Below, one piece after another: positions 36,290 to 47,649 of a DNA stretch of 64,000 nucleotides. This stretch comes from Erythrocercus mccallii (Eukaryota; Chordata; Aves; Passeriformes; Dicruridae). Position 1 is the stretch's first letter. Each line of letters starts with the position of its first letter. The stretch lies in assembly GCA_013397435.1 (NCBI GenBank), contig VZRG01000781.1, forward strand, positions 62,001 through 126,000, written 5' to 3'. The position numbers were made by a program, and so were the translations under genes. The notes under the pieces were generated by a model. The model ran no database searches and was not told the origin of the DNA. It worked only from the letters and a program-made list of their open reading frames with translations.

Positions 36290-37700
36290 ACTCGCCACGC
36301 ATCGCTACAAACCCGCAAGCAAACAGAGAAACAAAGGCAGCGAGAGCCGCGCCGGGATGCGAAGGCAGCGGCGGGCAGGGCAGGCAGCGGCAGCGTTCAT
36401 GCACATGGGCCCGGGGAGACGCGAGCGGACGCACAGGCAGCAGCAGCAGCATTACCCTGAGCTCAGCTCCTTCTCTCCCGCAATAGGCACCGCGCACCAT
36501 ACGGCTCTATTCCCTCTGGCATTGCGAGGGCTCCCCTGCCACTGAGCTCAGCCCATAAACCACTCCCAAACCCCAGCAGAGGCTTCTGTTTTTTGTTCGG
36601 GCCAATGAGAAAAGTATAGCTCGCTCTTCCTTCCTCCCAGGAGCAGCGCCGGCTGGTTGAAATCCCTGAGCCTGAAACCGAATACCACAGACCCATGAGC
36701 CAACTGCAAGTGCCAGCGCGGGGAAAGGCGCGGGCCTCGCTCCCCATCCCCGGGCGGGAGCGCCGCTCCGGGAGTCGGGGGAGAGCGGCCCCCGGCAGCA
36801 TCGCGGCACCGCGGGGGCCCCTCTGCCGGGCCTGCGAGCCGGGCTGCCAGCAGGCAGCAGGAACAAAGGCTACCTCGGGGCGCCTCGGCCCGCACCGACA
36901 GCGCTCCCACACTGGGGCCCTTGCAACTGGAAGCCACGAATTGCGCCGCAAGACAAAAGAAAGCATTGTCAGCCGGGAGGCACCGGCCCGGCTGCCGCCG
37001 CCCCCCGCGCCTCACCGGGCAGCGACCGGCCCTGCCGCTGCGGGGAGGGCCCGGCTGCCCCGCGGGGATGAGCCCCAGCATCTCCTCACGGAGGGCTCCG
37101 GCTTCCTTAAGGGTGAGCCCTGGCTGCTCCTGCGGGGATGAACACGGCTTTGCTCAAGGATGAGCCCCGGCTCCCCCGTTAGGCAGGGCCCCCCAGCACC
37201 GGGCCAGCCCTGCCCGTGGAAGGCTGCTCGGAACCGGCCGGAGCGGGCCCTGTGCCCGTGCCCTGCCGGGACCAACCTTCGCCCCGTGCCCCTCCTGGGG
37301 AGCGGTAGCGAGCGCTCCCAGCCCGAGGGAACAAACCAAATCGTCACACAGCGTGGTCACCGCACCCCGCGCACTTCAAACGCACATGAAAGAAAGGCCC
37401 GGCTCCTGGCCCGAGGGGGTTACGGTCCGAGTCAGTCACACACAGAAACAACATCCGAGATAAGAAAAGCCAGCTCTCTGCCAAGCACCGGAGAGTTTGT
37501 GAAGTGCCTGCAAATCACACTCTCAGCCCACGCTGGCTCCAAAGTAAGCGACAACACTTCCCTGGTCGCCCCCCTGCCCAGTGCCGACCCCGGTGGAACC
37601 CCGAGGGTGCGCGGGGTGGGCTCACATCCGAGCGTGCCGCTGCCGCCAGCGGGGACCGCACACGGAGCCCTGCTTGACCTTCCAGATTTTGGTACCCAAC
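36290..37700. promoter_or_regulatory. Intragenic CpG island, candidate internal promoter
   Basis: About 1.4 kb of GC-rich sequence dense in CpG (for example GGCGCGGGCCTCGCTCCCCA near 36.73 kb and GGAACCGGCCGGAGCGGGCC near 37.23 kb), within AT-rich intron. It is the only such long block in the window and has the size of a vertebrate CpG-island promoter. A CCAAT box is at 36602-36606. A usable minus-strand donor (CTC then GTGAGT) ends a possible first exon at 36131; a plus-strand donor (AAGG then GTGAGC) lies near 37110. It could start a truncated KDM2B mRNA, an antisense RNA, or act as a Polycomb/KDM2B binding site, since KDM2B itself binds CpG islands. Long overlapping ORFs here are composition effects. 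Confidence 0.6.
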
Positions 37701-37745
37701 AGCGCACGAGCGTAGGAACCTCTGAACTTTAAGAACGAAGAGGCC

Positions 37746-37761
37746 TTTTTTTTTTTTTTTT
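37746..37761. repeat. Poly-T run, 16 bases
   Basis: Sixteen T at the right-hand edge of the CpG island. On the minus strand this is a poly-A just upstream of the island. It may be the tail of an unrecognised retroposon or a nucleosome-excluding tract. Confidence 0.75.
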
Positions 37762-40379
37762 GACTGGAAGGTTAAATTTCTGAAGAGCTACCCACCACCA
37801 CAGTGAACTGAACCAAGCTGCCAGCTCACTGTGAGCCAGGCATGTCTGCCCCTGGAACAGCAGTTTGGTGTCTGTGAGAGAACAGCTCATTTCTTCATCC
37901 TGTGACAAAGCTGTTCAACTCCAGGGTCACCACAAACTGTTGTAAACACTGGTGGTTGGTTGAGTTACATGTCAAGTAAGTCCTCCAAGTTCTATCCAAA
38001 GGAGTATTTGAGACTCAAGCACTGGTCTGGAGACATCAAATTTTATTTACTTTGCTAGCTTGGAAAGTCTTAACGAGAGCTTGCACTTACTGGCTTATTG
38101 GTCTGATTTTTTTTACTGAATTGTACTTACAGAGGTTTTGTATCAAAAGCAATTCTCAAATGGCATACAAAGTGCAGACAAGTCTCTCACATGCATAAAC
38201 CAGTGCCAGGTTGCCTTATGGGACCTGCGAGCTCCCTCGATTCCGTTTCCAGAGGCACCCTCAGCTTCTAATTAGACCACAGCTCAGCAGAGCATTTTAG
38301 CATCTGTTTAAATCCATCCCTACTTAGTAAAGGAATGAATAGAAAGGAATGGATGGCTGAGCAACAGCCTGGGAGAGGGAGAATAGGGCTGAGGACATGC
38401 TAACAGAGCAGCATTCTTTTGTGAACAGGTAGATGTTTCACACAACATACCCCATCCTTAACTGAAGACCAGCATCATTACAGAGACCTATTACAGCAGT
38501 GCCTAGATATTTCAAGTAATAGGAAGAATTTTGAAGGTAAAACGAATGTTGCGGTGACTAAAGCTTTAGTTTTCATTCGTTAAATAGTACAAACCTTACC
38601 AAGTTCTTAGAAATTCCCGTTACTGTTTCATGTCTTGAACAGTATCTGTTCACTGCCTCTGCATTGCAAATAATCTTGCAAGGCTATAAACACAAAACCT
38701 AATAAAGAGGATAATAACTTCAGCAGGGCTATCTCTTTTGATAAATGAAAAATCAAATTACTACTGTTTGGTTTTTTTTGGTTGACTCAGCTATTGCTTC
38801 AGTTCTGGATGAATTTAAACAGAAAAACAAATCTGAGCTTGTTTTGAGCTACCTGAAAATGGTTATGGTGATATAACAAGCTTCTGCTCCTAAAAGCTGA
38901 TGTTAAAATATCACTGCCTTTTTCTGCTAGCTGTTGGTTACACAGCATCTTCCCACTCTCATCCAGGATTCACTGCCTGCAGGACTTTTCTCAGGAACTT
39001 GCGCCCTGGGATGTGAAAGAGAGGACATAAACTATTGCCCCACTTAATTCAGTCCTCTAAGGCTCCTGTGAGGTAAGCAGCCATTTACCTACAGACAGAA
39101 AAATAACTTCATTAGCCAGAATTTTTTGAAGAAGTTAATGGTGCAAGTCCAAGTGCGAGGCAGGGTGGTCTCCAGCGCGCGCGGTGCTCCTGGTAACCGA
39201 AGCAGCAGATGGAGCGTTCTCTAACTTCACTCCCAGCACGGAACTCAACGTGCAGGAGCCAAGACAGACATTTGTGTCTGGTAATGCCATCTGTGTCTGC
39301 GAAACTGCAGCGCTTCTCTGGAGTGCTTTTTGTTTGTAGGGAACACGTTAATGGTGGGGATGGCATACAGCAAACTCTCAGAGTTATGGGCACGCTCAGA
39401 ACAAGAATGGAATGAATCGATCCCATTTCTGAGCAACAACAGTCATTAATAAAGCATACGAATATGGATGATTCACATAAAAGAATGGGCAGTGTGAAGC
39501 AAGTGACAGCACTGACTTGTGCCTCCACAACTTAACATGATCTCCTTAATAAGGGCTCGAATCCTCTGGATGCTCCCGGCAATAGCTGGGACCAGGATCT
39601 CTACAGGAAAGGGTCAGGTTGAATTCCCAAAGATGGAGAAAGCCAGTCTCTTGAGGAGTTCATCCTTAAACCAAACGAGTTCATGGAAGAGCAATCTCTT
39701 TGAGAGTCACTGAGCACACAGAAATCACTTCTACCTCAGGACAGCCCCTGCCTGGACTGCAGACAGCCAAAGTTCAGAAGATAATTTTTAGGAGCAGCAT
39801 CATTTTACGCTCACACCATTCTTTACACTCCTGCCCGGGCATCAATGCCAACACCCAACAGCAGACAGATTACTGAGAGCCACAGATCTTCATCCTGATC
39901 TGGTATAGCTTCTCTTGTGCTCACAGCGTGTCACTGTTTGTTACTGGTTTTATCTTTGTGGCTTCTTCAGACTGATGAGGGGTTTGTGCCAACAGTGCTG
40001 TAAATCATCCTTCTCTAGTCTTTCTGTGAGATGACACCCAGTAGCAACATCCTCATCACTCCAGCTGCATCACCCTCGCCTTTTAACACTCACGCCTGGT
40101 AACTCCTTTTCCCAACATCAAACTCTATTGTCACATTTCAAGCGTTCACAGTCTTTCAGTGTTTAGCTTCCCTGTACCTATCACATCTACTAGTTTATCA
40201 AGCTGTCACCCTCCACCTTCCCTTTGCCAGTGACAGCAACCTCCACGGCTCCGTGTCTGCTTCTTCATCAGGCATCTCCTGCCTTTCTACCAGGCCACCC
40301 TCCACAAATGGGAAAAACTCCATGTCAAAATCTGTTGAATTGGTACGTCTCTAAAATCCCTTTGAAACCTACCATCTGG

Positions 40380-40645
40380 CATTTCATGATGCAAGTAGTG
40401 AACTGCAAGCATATACTCTGCTTTTTCTGCTAAATTCTGTTAGTCATGTTGCTACCTTATCCTTCAAATCATCTCTGCCTTGCTCTGTTTACTTGCTACA
40501 TCTTTTTCAGCATCTGGAGTGTGCCTGCTCTAGGAAAGGAATCGTTTTCTTTACTTCTTACCTTGTACAATCCATGAATCTTTAGGCCCTGAATCATGAT
40601 TCAGTTTCTTAGCTCTGGCAAATTATAAATAATGTTATTTAGCTG
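40380..40645 (+). repeat. Possible CR1/L3-type LINE 3' end
   Basis: The order CTCTAGGAAAGGAATCGTTTTC, TTACTTCTTACCTTGTACAATC, AGGCCCTGAATCATGATTCAG and AATTATAAATAATG parallels the 3' end of old amniote CR1/L3-related LINEs: GGCAGGGACTGTCTCTT, TGTTTGTACAGC, GGGGCCCTGATC..., TAATACAAATAATAA. Similarity is by motif order only. The 5' limit is not visible. Confidence 0.4.
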
Positions 40646-40669
40646 ACTAACCACTTGGGAAGCAAGTGG

Positions 40670-40730
40670 TGCCGTGCTGCTGGTTTATTGTGTGACCTCA
40701 GGCAAGTCACTTAGAATATTTCTAAATGCA
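40670..40730 (+). repeat. MIR-like SINE core relic
   Basis: TATTGTGTGACCTCAGGCAAGTCACTT is very close to the MIR core GCTGTGTGACCTTGGGCAAGTCACTT. The flanks are too diverged to place the ends. It lies immediately beyond the possible LINE 3' end. Confidence 0.6.
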
Positions 40731-41783
40731 TGGGGCACTCCAATCCACAGCCAGTTACCCTACTGAGTAGTTTGATCCTTTCAAAATATAGGAGTATCTT
40801 TAACTTCCACTGAAGTTAAAGAAATCAGTGGTGCTGAGCATAATCCCCAATGCCTGTCACAGAGTTTCTTCTTTTATGGAGACCTTTACCTTCCAAAATG
40901 TTTATTTTTACAGAACAAGAGTAAATGCTACATATTGCTTCCTGACTGCACACTCCTTTGCATCTGTTAGTACCAATCTACTTTACAGTTTGGAAGGAAT
41001 TCTGAGTGATTTGCAGAACACCAGAGGTCAGTTCGACAGCAGAGCCTGGGATGCTGCCAGCATTCAGTCTGGCCAATAGAACAGCAACAGCAGTGAAGGG
41101 CCTCCAGGATTGCCTGGTGTTCATCAGCCATACAGGTCATTACATCATTAAAGGAACCCCTATCTCAGCTGTACTCAATCCCATGAAACTTGCAGTGCAC
41201 ATTTTGAGGCCCCAAAATAGTTCTTTTCCAATCACCACATAAAAAGTCTCAAGGAAGAAAAAGCAAGGTGAGCCTATGCTTGCCCAAAACCTAGAGCAGA
41301 GCGGCAGAACCAGGACAAACTGCTCTTGTGTTCAGTCTCAAACCTGCCCTGAGCGGGTCCTGAACCTGGATAGTCAGTCCAGTCTTTGACCTTTCTCTTG
41401 AAAAAGTGAATAGAAAAGCAAACTGGCAGGAAGGGCAGTGACAGAGTTTCTAGGAAGTCACACACACCTATTAAAAATGGACTGCAAGCTCATTTCACAA
41501 AGCATTTCTCAGCTAATGACGTCTGTCATTATCAGTTTACAACCTGGGCCCAGCCTACAGCAGGATCTTGACTACTATGTGACATATCTGTGTGATGTGA
41601 AGTGATTTCTTTGGGCAGCACATTCAGAGAATTTACTACTTAAGGTCAGTTTGCCATTTTCAAAACGGTTGCTCAAAACTGAAAAATAAAAATGCACTTT
41701 TCAAAGAGACTTGATTAAAGACTGTGTTCGGCAAAGATAAAATTATTTAAGGCAGTCAAAAGCAGAGCTTTTTAAAGACTTAC

Positions 41784-41890
41784 TTTTTAACTTTGGGGTA
41801 TTTCATCTCTGAAATAGCATTGGTAGCATCTGTTTGTCTCTCCTTCAAGTGCTGTGGCCACATATTATCCACCCAGTCGACTAAGTCCAC
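41784..41890 (-). CDS. KDM2B: KDM2B coding exon: helical region before the JmjC core
   Basis: This 107-nt exon encodes 35 codons, VDLVDWVDNMWPQHLKERQT followed by DATNAISEMKYPKVK, and 2 nt of a Lys codon. Acceptor TTTCAG and donor GTAAGT flank it on the minus strand, and the phase fits both neighbours. Known family: DWVDNMWP-HLKE is diagnostic of KDM2A/KDM2B; the QHLKE and the EMKYPKVKKYCLMSV context fit KDM2B. It leads into the first JmjC strand in the next exon. Arg and Asp in KERQTDAT replace Lys and Glu of the human sequence as I recall it; both changes are conservative. Confidence 0.97.
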
Positions 41891-43666
41891 CTGAAACGCC
41901 ACCAAAATCATCTGTTAGCTCCTGAACACATGGTAGGACATATTCTTGTGGGAGAAAACTGCTCTAGTGACAACAGCAGATGCTCGCAGACAGGGAGAAC
42001 CTTGCTGTTCAGCTAAAGTCCCGTGCACCCAACTTGTTAAGGTGCAGCATTTCATCACCACAACTCAGCCCCTTAAAACACAGGGGAAGGAGAGTTTTAC
42101 AGTCAATTTGCCTGAGTGCAAATTCTGTCTCATGGGCACCTTCTCTTGTACAGTCTGTGACATTTTTGTAGCCAACAGCCTAGAAATTGCATTTATGAAC
42201 ATTAAAATGCAAACATAAAAGGGATTATACGATGCTAATATCTTCCAGTTCAAGGAGGAAATAGGACTGATTCCATCAATATCACAACTGTTTGTGAAAA
42301 CAAAACTTGTGTTCTGCCCTGATTTGGAAATAATTCCCACATTCTGATATTGCAACCCAGAGTTTACACAGCGGGGAACCTAAATCAGGTATTTCTGCCT
42401 TACACAGGCTCAAAACACTGCAGGATTCAAGGGAACATCTTATACAAATATATGGGAACTGACTTAGGTACTGGACTTTCACAACACCCTCTCTTTTACT
42501 CCCATGGGAATGCAAATCTCTCTTTCAGTGAGATCTAAATATTCCTGGTTTTGCAAACAACTGTGAGCTCAGGCCATTTTAAACAGCTATGAAATAACCA
42601 TTTACACGTGATAACAGGTACCTAACTGCTTATTTCATTTCTAAGCACCCAGGAAATTTGCACAGATGTTTTAAAAGCTCGCTGAGCACAATGTGTTTGG
42701 GAAAACCAGGATCAATTGAACACAAGAAACTCCCCAGAGCACCTTCAAATTGCCCGCTAAGTGTCTGAAAACCAGCAAAAATCTGAATGAACTTCTAAAT
42801 ATGTGTTTAATATTCAATTTGTGATCTGTTTGTAAAAGAACAAAGCAGTCTAGTTAAGAATTACTTCTACAAATCACCAATTAGAGCTGCCATCTATTTG
42901 TGAACTGTTCAGGCAGAAGTTTGGTGTTTATATTGTATTCTTGGGTAAGAGCTGTCCCCAGCAGAAAAAACTGCTGCTGTGACTAGAAAAGGACTTAGAA
43001 ATCAGGTGAAAAATGCCTGAAAACAAAACATCATAGAGCTGTTTTACACCCAGCTACACGCTAGCACAGCACACACGGCTACATTTCAGAGACAAATGAA
43101 ATTATCTTTACTAATAAGGTCACAGTTTCATGCCAGTGACTCCATCGGGAATAAAATCACAAAAGCTCTCTACCTTTAAAAAGTATATACAAATCTACCC
43201 CCTTCCACTGCTGCCAATTCTGACATAGCAGTGATTATGCTGATTTAATTATGTAAACATTTCTACATTTAACAATTGTGTTTCCAACTTTATTGTTTTG
43301 AAATCCCCTGAACATTTTTAAGTTAAAGGAGTGTTCATATAGAATGAATCCAAGCTTCCTGATAGTTTGAGCTTCCTTAGAGGAGGAAAAATACTAGATA
43401 GGATTTTAATTTTGGATGAAGTTTCCCTAAATACCTTGAGAGGAACTGTGTATCAGTGCAAATTGCATGATTAACAGCTCATCAGGTACCTAATTCCTGT
43501 AAATTAAGTTCCACTGTCGAGGAGACCAGCTTTCTACTTGTCTAAAAATGAGATCCTGACACTAAACGAGCAGGAGTTCCAGGCACTTCCCATCACCTTG
43601 TTTAAACTCCCCGATTTATTTCTGGGAGGCAGCTGAAATAAAGGCCGTCACCTCGGGCTCCCTTAC
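41891..43666 (-). other. KDM2B: KDM2B intron, 1.8 kb
   Basis: Short intron between the exons at 43.7 and 41.8 kb (donor GTAAGG at 43666). It is AT-rich unique sequence. No repeat, CpG patch or ORF stands out. Confidence 0.85.
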
Positions 43667-43845
43667 CACGTTGGGGCGCTTGACAATGTTCTCCAGCTTG
43701 GTGTGACTGAACTCCAGGCTGATGACGTTGTAGAGCTTCTCCCTCTGGGCCTCTGGGGTCTCGTAGTACCTCACAAACTGAGACATGCTCATCTCAACTC
43801 CTCTCTGTGTGTTCACATCCATCACATCCACGATCCGGCGGCTTC
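43667..43845 (-). CDS. KDM2B: KDM2B coding exon: N-terminal catalytic region
   Basis: This 179-nt exon is 2 nt completing a Gly codon, then 59 codons, SRRIVDVMDVNTQRGVEMSM through VRYYETPEAQREKLYNVISL to KLENIVKRPNV. Acceptor TTTGCAG and donor GTAAGG flank it on the minus strand. Known family: VDVMDVNTQ-G-EMSMSQFVRYYETPE matches KDM2B; KDM2A has a different TMAQWTRYYETPEEE, which supports the paralog call. This segment packs against the JmjC core and helps bind the histone tail. It is the longest exon of the JmjC half of the gene. Confidence 0.98.
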
Positions 43846-43891
43846 CTGCAAACACAGCAGCAGGCTCAAAACATCTGCCTTGCCTTCTTCA

Positions 43892-43950
43892 TTTATGTAT
43901 ATATACAGACAGGTGTGTATATTAGTTTATATATCTATATATCTGTATAG
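43892..43950. repeat. AT-rich simple repeat (TATA/TATC-like)
   Basis: Imperfect TATATA and TATCTA units (TTATATATCTATATATCTGT) begin about 45 bases upstream of the exon boundary in KDM2B sense. They sit where a branch point and polypyrimidine region would be, so length changes could matter for splicing (inference). Confidence 0.7.
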
Positions 43951-46900
43951 ATCAGTTCTCAGTGACTGCAGGGAAAGTGCAGGAAAAGAGGATAAGAGAA
44001 CAGTACCAGCCACTCCAGAGGTCCTAGGAAGCTCAGAGAGCAAGGAACTAACTTGGAACTGGACTTTTTGCCCAATATGACACTGAACAGGTCACCTGGT
44101 GCTTCACAGAGATGGAGAGAGCAGTTTCCTCCTTTATGTGAATTGATGTAAGCAGAAGTACATTAAAAACTATGGAGAAGTGATACAATATTGTAGCAGG
44201 GGGCAGGCAAGACAAATTGCTCTCCAAATCATACTGCAATTTTCTAAACATCCATATGTCTCTCAAGATGCTTTTACTCATGTAGAAAAACTATCCACAG
44301 AGAGCAAAAACTGCCTTGCATCACTGGATACTGTAAACTGTTGAACATTCCCAATTCCAGTCATCACCAGTGGGGATGAAAGCACTAAATGCCACAGAGG
44401 AGTGAGCTCCTACTTTGGATCTCTCCTCGAAAACTGGAGGCCATACTTTCAGTTCCTCGAGTGGCAGACATACAAGTCTTATTAGCACCAGAATGTTGAG
44501 CAGCAGTTTTAGTCGAGCCTTCAGCTTTACACAGATTAATCCACAATCTTCTCTTCGGCCAACTGGAAGGTTTCACCTCTCCCAGCAATTTCATCATCCT
44601 AATTAGCAGTTCATTTGTGTGTGAGCGAACAGGAGCCCATGAGAGACATGCCTCATTTCCAGGAGAGGATTCCAACAAACAAACTCGCAACTCTTCCAAA
44701 AAATCTCTCCAAAACAATTTTCACCGCCAAAGAAATAACTCAAAATAAATTGCATTAATACAAAATGTAGGGTTGATATGCACCATCAGAGGGAATTATT
44801 AATAATTACAGCACCTGGCCTTTCGTGTGCTTGGAAGCAGTATTTCAGCAAGAGTGATAGCTTGGATTGCCGCTCTCCGTTACAAACATCCTTAGACCCT
44901 GATAGCAATGACAGTGACAGATGTGATAATGATTCTGCAAAGGAACTCAAGACCATAAAGCTTTGAAATCAAAAAGAAAAATTTATATAGTGTAAATCTG
45001 GAACAGTCCCACCAGCCTGTCAGTCAAACTCCTCATTCCAAGGCCAGGGAACAGGAGCCCAGCCTTGGGCTGGGCTTGGGACTGTCTGGAGTGTTGCCAC
45101 CTTGAGGCAGCATGGGGAGAGTTTAAGTTATGTGTGAAAAAGCACAGGAGTCCTTAAATTTGGCATCTACATGTTTGAAACAACATACATAAAATCTAGT
45201 TATGGGTTGGAGGATTTTGTTGTGTTTTTTTGTAACTGTAAGCTTTACTATCTAGAGGAATGGTCTTTTTTCAATTCCACAGGTTAGCAGCTGGGGTGGA
45301 ACCCTGTTAAACAGGCCCCTATTGAAAGGCATCCTGATCTCTGCTTCCAGAGCCTGGGATCAAAGCAATGGCTACAGCTCAGAAGGGTTAAGGACACAGA
45401 TACTGAAAAATTGTATTTGAAGGGCTGCACGGCTGAGCCTGGGATCTGCCACATTTTAGTCTATGTTTGATCTCATCTTTGCTGGAAGCAACCTTATAGA
45501 GCCTCTCAATTATCCTTTTCAAAAGAAAAATCAGCAGTTACCTGATGAATTAAGAGTATAAGGAGCAGTTCAACAGCAGGTTTGTTAAATGAACACGGTT
45601 ATCAATTACAGGCAGAGAAGCTTAAGATTTGAATTGATAATCTCTTGACTTCCAAATTAAAGAGTAATTTGAGGGGATGTTTTTCTCTTAAGCCACAGTA
45701 CTGTCAAACAAGCCCATACATAATGATTCTTGGAGTACTGCTCGCAGAATTTGAGATGTATAATTACAGGTTCACATCCTGGTGTTCACTGCCCACTGCA
45801 CAGCAGCTCTGGCTCACTGCCAGCTTTATCTCTTCTGTCCTGAAAAGATTCAGCTCTTTCTTCTATCTCCTGTTCCTAGTACAAGGTGAAAAAATATCAT
45901 CTAGCAGAGTAAAGAGCAAAGGAAAGAAGCACACAGAGGCTCCAAAAAGTGACGGCAGTCTGAGAGATCTCAGGTCAGGCTGGATTTCTGAGCAGCTCCA
46001 CACTCATTTTACCATGATCCATTTCTGCTAACCAATTCCTAGGCATCCCCTTACCACATTCTCACCATGTTCTCAAAGAAGGGACCCCACTCAACCAAAC
46101 CTGGGACAGCCCAGCAGGTCCCAGCAGGATCTCAGTGACCCTGGCAGCCTCTTACCCTCATTCCCACCCATCCCTCATTTCAGCTCATCAGCCACTGGAC
46201 ACGGATTAACAGACACCTGGAGCCCTGGCAAAGTCTCTCACTGCTGACAGGGAAGCTTCAGTGCACTGTGCACCACTTCACCCTTGACTTCCCTGGATGT
46301 TTTTCCAATAGAACTCTGGCCTGGGCAATGTGGGATTAAGAGGCACTGCTTCATCTCTGGCAGCAGATATGACTGAGGCGGGGTGGTGATGCTGGGGGAT
46401 TTTACATCCTAAAGAAACATCTTCCTCTCCCGCTGCTTGCTTGTGGAGCACAAGTGAATCCCCAAAGGATCACAAAGACAGTAACTAAGAAACAAGCTAG
46501 TGCCATCTCTGACAAGGGGAACAGACAACAGCAAGAAGGAGACAGAAGAATCAATTGCAGGGATGTAAGTTGGAAAAAAAAAATCCATCAAGATGAGCTA
46601 CAGAAGAACTATGCTCTACTTAAAACATTAAAGACATACCAAGTTTCTCCAGCCCATGTATTAGTAAAATCCCCATTAAAATTAAGGGGACAATAGCATA
46701 TATAATATTTAAGGCCTAATGACCAAGACACTGTAAAGATTCTAATAGATTGAATTGTAGAACATTTCTATACGTGGTAATATATTTTTTTTTCACATAG
46801 AAATGAACATCTGGAGGAAAAATGACACATGCAGTGTTCCTGCCTCCCACTGCTCACCCTGGAAAGTTGGTTTGGTACAGAGTTGGTCTTTTCTGTTCTG

Positions 46901-47649
46901 GGCTTCTTGGTAAAACAAGAGCAATAGGGAAGAAAACCTTGTCCCCTTGTCGAAGAGAGAACTGCTCTCCAGGGATGCAGGCTACACAGGCACCTTCCCT
47001 GCACCAGCAAATGATTTCCCAAATCACAGCTCGCCAAGCCCACCCCAGACACTTCGGGAATGATGGGCTCCAGCTCTGAAGTCATTCAGCAAAGCTCTCC
47101 CCTGCAGTTTGCACCCACACTTCCCTTCATATATAGAATATTGTAATGATTTTCCAGAGAGGAAAAAGGGAATGGGAAATGCTGGGACTATAATAATTTC
47201 CTCTGTTGCCCAACAGCTGCCATTTCTTATTTCTAACAAGTGAAGCACTGCCTTTCCCTGCACTGAGCTTCAGGTTATCCAAGCTGCCAGACTCCAGCCT
47301 TCAGCATGGCCCATCCTTTTCCATGACGTGGATTTAGCATGGATATTTGGAGCAGTGGAAGCAACACAAACATGAACCACACAGCAGAGTATGAGAAATG
47401 CACAGGAGGTGTGAATCAGAGCTGCAAATGACACCAGAGTTTTCTAGGCTGTGGTCTCTTCTCCAGCACAGCACCAGCAGGAAAAGGTGCAACTCCCACA
47501 TGGCAGAGGAAAGAGGAAATGTCCTTTCTGTAAGAATGATTATCAAGCCTGTGCATTAAGAGGATAAAGCTACCTTGGGGAATTATTTTAACCCTCTGTG
47601 GCTGAATTGAGATCTGTGCTGAAGGTACAATGTAGCGTTGACAACCAGA

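Larger units (their letters stand above)
33105..41783 (-). other. KDM2B: KDM2B intron, 8.7 kb, containing a CpG island
   Basis: Intron between the helical-region exon (donor GTAAGT at 41783) and the HxD exon. It holds the strongest CpG island of the window (about 36.29-37.70 kb), a poly-T/poly-A inverted pair near 33.9-34.0 kb, a 14-base C run at 36.03 kb, a possible CR1/L3-type LINE 3' end near 40.4-40.65 kb and a MIR-like relic directly after it. No extra KDM2B exon is needed: the flanking exons join exactly through the Lys codon AA|G. Confidence 0.85.

Noticed and set aside
36463..37732. Several ORFs of 110-190 codons on both strands in the CpG island
   Set aside because: High GC lowers stop-codon frequency, so long frames are expected on both strands. 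The products are Arg/Pro/Ala/Gly-rich with no family resemblance.
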